A stretch of DNA of 64,000 nucleotides, from assembly GCA_036785705.1 (NCBI GenBank), contig JAWUZG010000332.1, positions 2,728,001 to 2,792,000 on the forward strand, written 5' to 3'. The notes below the pieces were generated by a model. The model was not told where the DNA came from, ran no database searches, and was given only the letters and a program-made list of their open reading frames with translations. The stretch comes from Acanthornis magna. Taxonomy: Eukaryota > Chordata > Aves > Passeriformes > Acanthizidae. The position numbers were made by a program, and so were the translations under genes. Positions 1-12,000 of this stretch are shown one piece after another. Every line of letters starts with the position of its first letter. Position 1 is the first letter of the stretch.

Positions 1-119
1 CGTGTGCCCATCCTGACACACCAAACACCTCTGGTCTGACCAGTCGGACAGTGCTCCCTGCTCTGTTTGCTCAATAAAGCCTTCCCCACACAAATCACCC
101 CTGATAGCAGTATTTTCAC
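1..119 (+). mobile_element. possible decayed LTR 3' part (R/U5-like) with poly(A) signal
   Basis: The first 119 bases are richer in C than what follows and contain GCTCAATAAAGCCTTCC at about 69-85. An AATAAA placed after a pyrimidine-rich 'ctgctctgtttgctc' stretch and followed by a C-rich tail ending in TTTTCACA is the look of the R-U5 part of many endogenous retrovirus LTRs. The left part would lie outside the window, so no TG start, paired LTR or target-site duplication can be checked, and no retroviral reading frame is seen nearby. It may equally be a chance poly(A) signal in unique DNA. The strand given assumes the AATAAA is in sense. Confidence 0.22.
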
Positions 120-1043
120 AGGATCAATTCAGCAAAACAAAATAAAGTTCAAATCGCTTGCTGATTACTGCATACTCTGAACGATAATTAAGGTTAGCAC
201 TTCAAAGTCAGCACTCAAAACAGATTTTGTAAGTTTGAGTAAGTGTATTTTGAATGCTTCATTCTTTGAAAGAGCTAATCTTGAGATGCCATAATAGTTT
301 TATTAACAAACCAAAATACATGAAGATTTAACCAAGCTAACTTCTTTTCTGCCTATATTTTGTACCTAATATGAAGTAAGGATAAATCGCTATGATTTTT
401 CTTACTTGCACATCACCTACACAGTGAATCTACAAGCAGAAGAAATGCATGGCAGGAGGAACTACACATGCAAATTATTTTTTTTTGGTGGAATGAGTTA
501 TCCTAAATATTCTGAAACTGAATAAAACATAGCTTCAAGGTTGAACTATGAACCAAAGGAGACTCACTCCCAGCTGAAGGTCACATGGGGCAGATGTTGT
601 TACACCTGGGAAGCTCCCATAAATCTCATCATGTGGAAGAAAATGAAAATAAATTATTTCCCTATCAGTTTTTATTACAGCGCCATTCTGATCTCTTGGA
701 TCTGAGGTGCAAAGCTATCCATCGTCGCTGTAGCTTAAAAATTGAAAATTATCCACCAAGACTCCAAGCAGCTAAAGATAAAAAGAGAGACGAAGATGAT
801 ATTCAGGTTGCAAAGGACTAATATATCACAAGTGCAAAGCAAGGCAGGCAAAGGCACAGGAGGAAGGCATTTGAGGGACTTGTAAGGGAACAACTCCCGC
901 ACAGGTCAGTGTGACAGGAAGGTTCAGCACCTCAGCAGACGAGTTCATCAGGAAGCACAGCAAGGAGTAATTGAAAGGACAGATGTGGAGGAGCAAAAAT
1001 GAAGGGCTCTGTAGGTGTTTACAGCAAACTCAGCTCCTTCCCA

Positions 1044-1068
1044 GGGGAAGGGCAGTGTGGGAGGGGGG
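1044..1068 (+). other. G-quadruplex motif
   Basis: Four runs of three or more G fit the canonical G3+N1-7 pattern: GGGG at 1044-1047, GGG at 1050-1052, GGG at 1059-1061 and GGGGGG at 1063-1068, with loops of 2, 6 and 1 bases. The motif is on the plus strand. There is no promoter or CpG island around it, so any role is unknown. Confidence 0.6.
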
Positions 1069-3194
1069 AGCTTGTTTAAAAACTCCAGAACTGAGGGCAG
1101 CAAAGTCTTGTTTCACGAGCTAAGTGGGTGATGGATTGCACCCTCACTTCTGAGGATGTTCTGCAACTGAAGACAAACAGTTTCTGCACCACACACATCC
1201 AGGGATTGCACCTCCCTGTCACAGCAAACAAATTGTCACTCCCCAGAGGCAGCAGATTGACAATGACCTTTGCAGCAGCATCCGGAACTGACACCAGAAA
1301 GCCAAGCTGTGCTCCTCATCCTCAACCCAAGAAAAGTGGATGATGCAACAATAAACGCGTAATTATTGCTCCAGATCAGTATTTATTAATATGAATGTAA
1401 ATAAAAGGCTGAATTTAAAAATAATACACATACATAATCAGGCTTAAGGATAACACAGACACAGCACCCAAGTCTTGTTTGCTTTTTTTTTTACCTTGGT
1501 AACACAGACAGCCTACAAATCCTGAACATGTACTACACTGCAGGCTCTTTACAGAAGTAGGTCAGTAGCCTCCAAAACAATTTAAAAAATATTTTTAAAT
1601 ATTTGTCTTTTTAATCTGTAGCTGAAGGATATTCTCACGTAGAGAATCAAAGCTGAACACAGCTTATTATACCTTCCTACAGCTTGCAGGACTTGAGGAT
1701 AGAGGTCTCTTTGGTTTCATAATTAAAACCGAAAGATGAACCCTTTCTTTCTGGAGTCTCAACTCCCAGCTCCAATTTCAAACCATTTACCTTGATGTTT
1801 ATTAAAATCTCAACATGTCCAAAGTATAGAATTACTCAACACTCAGCAGCTGCTTGACCTCTCTCATTTAATCTCCTCCCTAGGTGAATACCCAAATTGA
1901 ATTAAATGTTTACTAAATACATGACTCAGGGTGGAAACCTATGCCAGGTCTGAGCCTTATGCTATGAGGGATGTTGCTGGTGACCAGCAAAGAAGGAATT
2001 CAGTTTTCTTAACACCAACAGGCAGGTCTGTGGTAAGAAATACAAAGCTGCCAAATTAATGGCAGAACAAGCAGAAGGAAAAATACTTCTAAGAAGCTTA
2101 GCAGATTCTCTTGGAATGTATTTAACTACCACGTTTCCACGCTTTGTTATTTTGACTTTATATTAGCACTCTTCAGTACAGAAACACCTCTAAGTTCCCT
2201 GGCAAACCTTCCAGAATGTACCAGCATCTGTACTGAGATATGAACTGCTCCTATGGCAGTGGCTCTGTCCAAGTCCAAGTATTTCAGACACTTACTCATC
2301 CAATTAAATCTCAAGATCTCTGCTACAGCTTCTCTGATTTTAACCTTTGAAATGAAGAAATACCAGCTCTGTGAGCTTGTGATTCTTGAGTTCACCAGCC
2401 AATTTGCTTCATTTAATCTAAATCTACACCTTCAAAAAGAAAACTTCAGAGGTGATCTCAGCCATCCTTCCTTCTCACATGTACAACCAACTCATGGAGA
2501 TGACAGCAACCCTAGGAATTACTTATCACTGACAGTGTTCCCATAACATGTTTGTTACAGAGCAAAATTTAGGACAGAAGAGCTTTGTTTCAGTTTAATT
2601 CACTTTGCTATTTGCAGGACCACCTGCTGCTTGCTGTGTTCAGGAATGGTTGGGCCGTGCACATTACCATTTTTTATTTCTTTACTCTTTATCAATGGAA
2701 ATACTTTACTCCACTCACATTTTTTTCCTCATACTCTCACTTAAAATCATAGCAATGCAACCGCCACAGTTATCCTACCATACCCTTATTCTTATACTTC
2801 TCAATTGCTATTAAAAAGGAACCAGCAGCTACATCAAAAACAGGCAGAGAGTAATCTGATAGTACAGAAGCAGATCGAAACCCTGGACTACTTGCATCTA
2901 CTCTGGCTGCTGACAGTCATCTACAAGCTGCCATAAATCAGATCTTTTTATTCTCTGTGGAAGCCAAAAGCTATTCTCAAAGAAAAACCATGGTACTACC
3001 CAAATTTTACCCTCAGAACAAATTAAATAACTTCTCTGTCCTTTGGTCTTTTGAGCATTTCACACCCATGACAACAAAATCCATACTCACAGCTGTTAGA
3101 CAAGGTAACATGCACCATTCCTTTCCTCAAATCAAATTACAACCTGGGTTCTACTCAAAGATAGCTTTATTTATAATACTGACAATAACCATAG

Positions 3195-3240
3195 CAAAAA
3201 AACCCAAAAAACAACAAAACAAACCAGAACAGAAAATAAT
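3195..3240 (+). repeat. A-rich (CAAAA)-like simple sequence
   Basis: The stretch is almost wholly A and C with irregular C-A3-6 spacing. It is low-complexity DNA. No CR1 body or other element is visible beside it. Confidence 0.6.
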
Positions 3241-6200
3241 AGAATATAATAAAAGACATGCACTCTGACTAAATTAAGTTTAACTGAGAGTAGATCACTG
3301 ACTTCAGAAATTTCATATGGCAGCACCTCCCAGCCAAATATTACGCATCCATTTTGTACACAGCACCCCAAAATTCTGTAAGAAAGAAAATTCACACCTC
3401 CAGGGAGAGACCTGCTGAGCTCTTCTGTGTTCCTTCTGCAGCACATTATCTATTGATTAAATTTAAATTAACACAGCAATGCCATTTACCTGACATTTAA
3501 CTTGTCAAGGAAGTTACATGCCACATGAATTTTGAAATAAGATTAGGAAGATAATAAATCAAGCTAACAAGAAGTCCAGTAAAATGTGGGCAAGAGGAAA
3601 AATCTTGAAATCATTATACAGAAGTGCAGATGTTAAAATGCTTATACTAGATGAGGAACAGCTAAATACACTGACAATTCTAATAAACAAAATAGACTTA
3701 ATTCACAGAATTAGGAGTTCTTTGGAAGCATCCAGTATATCAGAGCATCTTTATAATCCAGCCCTCAGCTCAACTGTAGCTCTGTTATCAAAACTATCCA
3801 AACTGAATAAAAGGATTTCTCCACTTCAGAATGGGGGAAGGAGGGAGAATTTATCTGCCCTTTTTCTATTAAAACTACTTATACTACAATACTACTCATT
3901 GAACTTCTGTTTCTCTCACTATCAAGCTTCTGGGTGCATGAGCAAGCACAGGCACTGAGGAAAATCCAACTGGCTTCCAGAATTCCTTAAACCATGGGGA
4001 TTCTGGTCCAGGGTGCTGCTCTGCCAGCCCTGGCAAGGCTTCAGTTCCTGCTGCCTCACTCTGTCCTATGACCTTGCAAAGTACAGGAACTCCCACCCTC
4101 TCAGTCTCCCTCCGTCTGGAAAACAAAATATTGAAATCTGAGGGAAAGCTGGTCATGAACTTGAAAGAAACCAGGACTATTATATGTAAAGTTGAACAAA
4201 CACATCTGTATTATTTAAGTAACAGCTTCAGTCTTTGAACCACACTGCTAAGTTTGTCAAAATGGTGAAAGAAATAACAAAACACTGAATTTCAGCTGCT
4301 CTCCTTTCAGAGGCCACAGTAATTTAATGCATGGGGAATAACCAGACTCAGAAACTGAGACAGCAGATCCCTGTGTATCAATGAATAATTTATCTTAGCA
4401 TAAATCACTGCAACAGAAATTCTGTGTTTAACGTGTTATAGCGATACTTAAAGGGAAGCAATAAGCCATAGAAAGGGATTTCAGTAGTGTAGACTGGGCT
4501 GGTGCAGAGGTCAGCCCTGACAGCAGTGACCACTAAGGACATGCACACACGTTTGCTCTCCTCCCAGATCATATCCAAGGAGCGACTTCTGCAAAACCAG
4601 TCCCCTGTCCATCCCCAGGGCTGACCCTCTGCCAAGGTGCTGTCTGTGGGGAAGGATGGACACACCTAAGGACTGAGAGACGAAGGGAACACAGGGCAGG
4701 ACACACAGCTGGGGCCACTCAACGATGCCAGTACCTGACCTTGAGGCTCCTCTCAGCGGAGGGACAGCCTGGTCCCCACAGGTGCCACCCAGGCTGCACA
4801 TCAAACCCATCCCAGACATTGTTTTACCAGAGCAGAAGAGAGCAGGGCTCACTGTGCTGTAATGAGTGAGGCCCAGACTTCGCACCCACCCCAGAGTGAC
4901 TAAAAGGCTGACAGGAGACCTTCAGTCTGATCCCTGAACGTGGTTCCAAGCAGCACCAGCCAAACAAACCTGCATCCCACAGCAGGAACTGAATGGCCAT
5001 CAGGTGTCTGTCTCCTCTCTGCAGCCATGGCAAAGGAAGAACACCCTGCACCTCACAAGGCACCATCAGCTAAGCTGTCTGCAAAAAACATTAGGTACCA
5101 AAGCTGAAACACTTCTCCGTTTGAAGCAGTGACTAACTAAGCATAAGCTAGGTTATCCCACAATGCCTAAAACAGAGCAACAGACAGGGAGGCTTTAAAC
5201 TTGCTAAATCCTCTGCTTTTTTCATCATAAATTACGCCCCAGGACACAGGCTGTTATAAATTGCCATTACCAACAGTCACTTTCCAAGCTGTAACTTTTA
5301 AATCTAGTGGTGAACAGGCAAGAAGAAATCTCACATCCTTTAAACTAAAGTATACATCCGAGATAAGCCCACAAACCATTGCAGATTTGTACAAGTCTTC
5401 TAGCAGTTTTCTGAAGTATGTTTAAGAATAACAAGGTTGAGACTGAAGTGTGAGCCAGAGAAAACCAAGCAACACCACTTCAAGTTTCCTTTTCAAGACA
5501 AGCAGCAGACACAGTAGTAAAAGGCACCCTGTGAGCTAAGAGATAAACAAGTCCAGCCCAGGTCTGGAGCCAAATGCTATCTGAGGTCAGCAGCACTGAG
5601 AAGGCCCAGGGTTGCTCAAATGACATTTTTCTAACCAGGAAGACACAACATCATCAAAGTCAGGTACAAAGCTGTCACTGCCCAGGAGCAGAACAGCCCC
5701 ACGGGCCATGCCCAGCTCCGGTGCAAACACTTCATCTGTTACTTGTGACTGCACTGAAAAACACTGGGGAGACATTGCCCGAGCTGAACGAATAGCAGGA
5801 AAGCTTTACAAAGAAAACAGAGCTTTTAAGACTTGGGCTACTCGGGATATTTAACAGCACTTCCATCTGGTCTCCCTTCACTTTCCAAGCAAGCTTCCTT
5901 TCCCCTGAGCGCCGTGCGAGCCTGGCCACTGCTCCTCTCCTCACCCAGCATCGCCTGGGGTTTGAGGCAGAAGCTGCTGCTGTGTAAGGAAGCCCAGAAC
6001 TGACCCTAAAAATCCACATGAAATTAAGATGAGGTGCACTTGTCATTAAAAGACAGAGAACAGTTTTCGTCATGGGGAACAGGTGACATAACACAGATAT
6101 AATGTGTACCTTGATCACTCAAGTGAATTTCTACGTGAACATCCTTTCTACTTCTGTTAATCCTATACACTAGAGCACTCTGGGGCAAACCCCTGCCCTT

Positions 6201-8953
6201 TACATGTGGTTTGAAAGTACCTGTGGCATAGGAAATAATATTTTTAAACAAAAGACAGCAAAGAAATACTGTCCATCTAAACAGACCATAGAGTGGTCCA
6301 AAAGTACATCTTAACTAGAACCTTTTAGTTGGCCACACACAGACGGATCAGAAACAAAAGCAAAGCAAAGGAAGATAGAATAAAGCCTAAGTTAGAACAA
6401 AGTCAAAGATTAGAAGATGGTATGAAGAACTATCGTACACACAGCGGTACAAAGAACAGAGAGTCACAAAGCTAACAACAAAATTCTAACAGTGGCATGG
6501 CACCAAAGTGTTAGCAATCATGAAATAATTACAAAGTAAATTACTTCAACAAATTGCCAAGTACAAATTAAAAGCTATCAATGCATTAAATCTGTACACA
6601 CTGTAAATAAGATGTTAGAAATTACCAGCTTTTAATTAAATTTATTCTGTAAATTTAATAAAATTCTACTCCAACAAAATCCCCACCTCTGCAAACAGGG
6701 CTGTTGGCTGGAATTCTGTGGCACTGTTTAGCAGTGTACATCATAACAGATTCAACACCTTCGCCAAAACCAAGGCAAGTTGCTTTAAAGCAAATAGCAC
6801 CATTTTCGATAGCAGTAAACCCAGGAAGAGTTAAAAATCGCATGCCTCAGTGTTAGACCACCCAGAGTTATACAACGCCCTAGTTTTGGGAAATGCTCGT
6901 AAAAAATCCTATCAGTACTAACGCGGAGAAGGCAGCAAACAAGTCCTTATGAATTCATTTTGATGGCAACAGATCAGAACTGATTTTCCCAGGTTTGCAT
7001 CAGGGCAAAGACATCTCAGCAGCCCATGGATGGCGAGGGCCATGGGGGAACCACTCAGGCTTACATGCCCCCCTTTGCCTGAATTGTGCCTCTATACCAG
7101 ATGAACTTTTTGTTCCAGGAATCTTTAACAACCACAGAATGACCTTCTCCCTCTAAAAAACCTAAAGCCACTTTGAAACAGGATCTACTAAATTTCCCTA
7201 AAACTGGATGTATTGTATTAAGGATTTTTCCATGCGTGAATCCTCCACAGCTGAGCACAGGGAGATCAGAAATTAAGTGCTGGCCCAAGATGTGAATTGA
7301 AGCGCACAAATAATGACCCATGATCTCAGGTGCCACAGTCCAGCCTCCTGTCCTGCACATCCCCAACGGGGAGAATCCTGGAGATGGTCCTGGGGACCGG
7401 GGCAATGCCACAGAGGATGAGGATGGGGCAGGACACAAGTCCTGGCTGCACAATCTGAGCAGGCAAAGGCAGAGGAATAACTTCTTCACAAAAGTGCTTC
7501 CCATTTCCCTAGCAGCCCCAGAGCTCTGAGCTTGTCCAATGCAGCAGGAGTTCAATGGTACTTGATACCACATCTGGACACATCATTATTTCTATGGCAG
7601 ATTACAAATACATTTTCCAATCACCACGTCAAGAACACGACTGCATTTTATGCTCAGATACTCTGGATGAAAGCATATATTCCAAAACCCAGTGAAACCA
7701 GGATGGTTAAAATACAACACCCAAATATTTAGGTTGTTGCCTAAGTTCAAACACATAGAGTGGATTAAACTGGGAATTCAGAGGTAGTTGTAGATTCCTA
7801 CAGGCATATGTAGGTACATCAAAGCTGAATTGCTTGCTATTTACTCATTTCAAATCCTGTGCTCTGTAGTGTTGGCTTCACACTGCATGTTGGAGCTGTT
7901 TGCTTTTTAACAGCTCAAATGAACCAGGTTGATCCATCCAGAGTAGGAAGAGAGCCCACAGTCAGACTGCTCCAAGACCCGCTGGGTCCAGACACACATT
8001 CCACAGCCAGTCTTGGTGTTCGATGGCTAAAAACCTCCGTTTCAGGAGTTGGAAATTCACATGAAATCAACAGCTTCCATTTCCATAGATTCTAGGAGAG
8101 GTTGTTTTTTCACGAGGAAGTGCAGAAAATTTAACTGTATCATAAAAAGTTAAAAGGAATAAGAAATAAAGGAAAAATACATTTTATTTTCAGTGCTTGA
8201 CAAGCCAATTTTCTGTCGGTTTGATGAAATGGTAATTTTTCATTTTAAGATGAGTGCTTGTACACGAAGCTCTAGGAGATTCTGCAGCTGTTTTTCCTAT
8301 TATTCTCCTTGAGATTCAAAATTCAGCTCCCTGCTATTGGAATCCAAAGGCACTTTGGTCACGAGCTCTCTGCTCCATCCATTGTGGCCACCAGCATTCC
8401 AGAGGCACTGCCCTCTGGCTCTGGGAACACCGAGCACCAGGAGCAGCTTTGGAGCCCTCTCTGGCTCCGAGACAGGGAAATCTTGCAACATCAGGCTGGC
8501 AAGAGGAGAACTTTCCAAACAAGTGTAAAACAGAAAGAACTAATCAAGGCATGAAGGATTTAATTTCCAGAGGTGGCCTGCAGTAGCCTGGGTGCCGAGA
8601 ACCTTTCCTGACAGCCAGAGACTCACAGAGGGGCTTGCTTGCTTTGCATGGAGCCCAAATCACAATTTTGTTCTAAACATCTGGAGCTCGACATTCAGGC
8701 TGTTTTCACACTGGGAGAAGCAGCACAGGAAACTTGCTGAATATCAGGCTCCTGGTGCAGCATGGGCAAGAACATGCTGGGATTGCTCCAGTGAGGAGTT
8801 TGGGATAAACTGGGAACTCCTGGAAAGCTGCCAAGGGCTGGAGAGTCAGCTCTGCCTGACCCCTGCACCCTGCTTTGCTTTCATGTTCTGTCACACCTCA
8901 GTGCAGAGAATTTCTGTCCCCTCGCTGCCAGGCTGTCCCACTCCTCACACAGC

Positions 8954-9018
8954 CATCCCCATCCCATCCCGATCCTATCCTAATCCCATCCCAATCGCAA
9001 TCCCATCCCAATTCCCAT
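8954..9018. repeat. CCC-rich minisatellite (ATCCC/AATCCC units)
   Basis: About eleven degenerate five- or six-base units related to ATCCC or AATCCC run from 8954 to 9018. C-runs are regularly spaced, and the last four CCC runs have gaps of 2, 9 and 2 bases, so the minus strand could form a relaxed G-quadruplex with one long loop. A plus-strand open frame of 201 codons (8592-9197) crosses the repeat; it is not taken as a gene because the repeat supplies part of its open frame. Confidence 0.8.
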
Positions 9019-12000
9019 GGACACAGGTGCAAAGCCCAGCTCCCTCCCCAGCCTGCTGCAGCTGGCAATGGGCAGAACGGGAGTGTCAACAGCCCTCACT
9101 TTCCCACAAGTGTTCAGAGCACAATGGCACAATTCTGACTAAAATAACCCTGCAATTGAACACTTTTCCAAAGTATGTTCTAATACCAATATTATAATAA
9201 AAGTAGAAAGTAAAAAGGTAAATATTCAGCATTTGTTTAAGTGGCTATCCACGTAAGAAGAAAAATTTCCATTATTGTCAGTAGAAACTTTGATTAAAGG
9301 AATAAAATCTTTAGAAGAGGGAATTTCTAATGATTTCCAATAATTACATATGTTTTAAAGTCTGAAAGTTGTTTAACAGGCAAGAGACTGAAAAAACTCT
9401 AATTTATGACCTTTAATAAAAGCTACTAAATGAAAAAATTACCCTCTCATAATAGCAAATACTAATACTGATGCTGAAAAATATTCATACTTCTAAGGTT
9501 AAAAATATATCTTTGAAAATTGTGTGCCACAAGCAGGCCCAAGGGCCACCTGCAAAAATGGAGAACAGACTTTTCCAGTAGTTCCCAGGGCCAAACACTG
9601 GATTTGGGAGTTTAGCTCCTTCTTAATACTAGTCATTTTCATTTCTGTTTATAAATTCTAAAAGCAACCATGGGGAAAAAAAAAATCTTCCACAAATGCC
9701 AGCAGCCATTCCTGCCCCAGACAGGTTAGAACACTGAAACGTGGGGATGGACTTCAGAGTGAGGGAAGATCTCTCTTCACCATTGCCAAAGACTTTCCAT
9801 GAGAGATCCAGGAGAAAAAATGAAATGCAGACGTTTTTTACTATGCATTTAAGACCTCCTGGTCTTTCCAAGTTAAGTGGAGTTTAATATTTTCTCTGGA
9901 CTGCCAAGTAACTCGTGTGAGAAAACCACATGCACTTCGACATAACAAGCAGCCTCTGCTCGAGATCTCTCTCCAAGAAAGAATTACACACCTCACCCAC
10001 GGGCAGGGTGGTCTGTCACATTAATGCTGAAGCCTTTTTGGCAGGGCAGGGAGCATGGACCAGTGCCTGGCGCACAGATAAAAATAAGTAAAAATAAAAA
10101 GAATTCTGCAGCACTTCCAGCACTTCATAGCCTAAGGCTAAAAACATTAAAAAGCTCCTCCCAAAAAGAAAAAAAACCAAAAACCAGCATCCTGCCCGCC
10201 CCATTGCCGTCCCACAGTGCTGCCAGGCCCATGGGCAGCCTAAATTCAGCTTCAGAAGTCTACCTCTTCCTCCGAAATAAACAGGTCCTAGATAATGCTC
10301 AACTACTTCGCTTTAAAAAAAAAAAATCTTGTTTTCTTAAAGATAAAATTAACAAAATTTATAAATCGTAAGCGATAATATGATTGAGGATACAGAGGCT
10401 TGGATCCAGCTGGGGCCTACAATGTCAGGCTGCTTCAGAGAGAAATTGCTGTTTACAGGCTCTCAATGATAAGCTGTGCAATTTGGATTTGTTTCAGCCA
10501 AAGTGTGGTTGTTTGTCTGTATCCCACCCCAGAAACCAGGTAAACTCAGCCAGTCCCCGGCAGCAATTACCATCGACTACGTGTCAATTCCCCACGTGGC
10601 CCAAGACAAAAGTGCTGCTGTAAAAAAGGCTGTTTTTCTAGAAAACGCTGCTTCCAGCTCCTGTCCCACACTGCTCAGGGAAGGGGAGACATGGACAATG
10701 AGAGGAAGCTGGAGAACAGGTTATTGCGTAACAGAAAATTAAAAATCGCGGCCTGGCTGAGCAACCAGAGCTACATGAACCCAACCGCCACCTCACACTC
10801 AATGCCTCAGCAGCAGAGGGTTCCGATCAGAACATCTATCCCAAATTCTGTGGAATGATCAAAGGAGAATTACAAGGGGAAAGGGGAGGAGAGGATTTCA
10901 AAGCACACAGAAGAAGGGAGCACAGTCCAACGCCATTTATTTGGGAGCTGCAGCCACACCAGCTCAGCCAAACTTGCCTTTTCTCTATCATCACACGGTG
11001 CCCAACCTCCTGCAACTTCGCCTTGCTCTGAGCTCACATTTCCAGCCTGCTGCCGTGGATTGAGAGGGATGCAACAATCTACAGCATTACCTGAGTGATG
11101 AGACAGTTCCTCATGGAAAACTGGATCTTTTTACACTTCCAGGCAGCCAAATCAGAAACTTTGAGCATCTTCAAGTCATTTACATCTCTTCATTCAGACT
11201 CAACACTTACTGCTTGCATTTTTCAGTCAAGAGCAGACAAAATTACATATTCTAATGCATCGTTCACAAGCGCTGTTTGGAGGAAGGAGCAGCAGGCAAT
11301 TGCTTTCTGGGATAAAATACAGTTACATTTTTGCAAGCATCCATGGTCATTCGCTGGCACTTTTACAAGTAATAGAAATACACATAACACTTCAATTAAT
11401 GACATTTTTCTTGCAGTTAAGACAAAAGCACATTCTACCCTACTTCACAGAAACTTCCAGAATTTCCTAAAATATCCTCCAATACTACAGCAGTTAACTT
11501 CTTTCAGCCTTGTGGCCCTTATTGATAAAAAACAAAGCTGTACTTTCCATTCCAAATGTTCCAACACTATTATTCAATTCTGATATAAATCCTCATTTAT
11601 ATATGTATATGCAATTAAGATTGTCGCAAATATATTATTATTACATTCATGTGGTCTTATACAATTATAATAGGACTGGGAGAAAGGAAATTATAACCTT
11701 TTTCATTCTGTCTCACAAGTGTTTTAAGCATCTCATGGAAATCTCCACAGTTTGTAAAATCCTAATGAGCACTGAAATTTCCTCAAATACTCCAGGAAAT
11801 AAGCAGTCCAAGCCAGTACTCCACACTACTTCATGAGAAAAAAAAATTTCACAGTAGGACCTCCTCCCTTCATATATTTTTCCTACTCATTCTGTTCAAA
11901 CCCCAATACCAAGAAGGGATCAGAAGAGAAATCTCTATAAGCTTTGTTATAATTTTATCAGCATTTCCAATGGGAGCACTTCTGTGCCACGTAAATATTC

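Larger units (their letters stand above)
120..8953. other. unique non-coding DNA, no gene recognised
   Basis: Open frames here are short and show no family signature. A longer minus-strand frame at 7061-7573 (170 codons) begins with a leucine-rich stretch but has no recognisable domain and no convincing codon bias. A-rich simple sequence lies at about 3195-3240. GC rises locally near 4500-5060, 5870-5960 and 7320-7480, as is common in avian DNA, without becoming CpG-rich. I see no splice-flanked exon that I would defend. Confidence 0.5.

Noticed and set aside
6655..6843. Minus-strand frame with RIPANSPVCRGGDFVGVEF, loosely like part of a SPRY-domain protein
   Set aside because: The likeness covers fewer than 20 residues, the flanking residues do not align at the expected spacing, and no splice sites frame it. 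Probably coincidence.
7061..7573. Minus-strand open frame of 170 codons
   Set aside because: A hydrophobic leucine-rich stretch near residue 30 resembles a signal segment only loosely, and the rest has no recognised domain or codon bias.
8592..9197. Plus-strand open frame of 201 codons, the longest in the window
   Set aside because: It crosses the CCC-rich minisatellite at 8954-9018, which supplies a long stop-free stretch, and shows no family signature.
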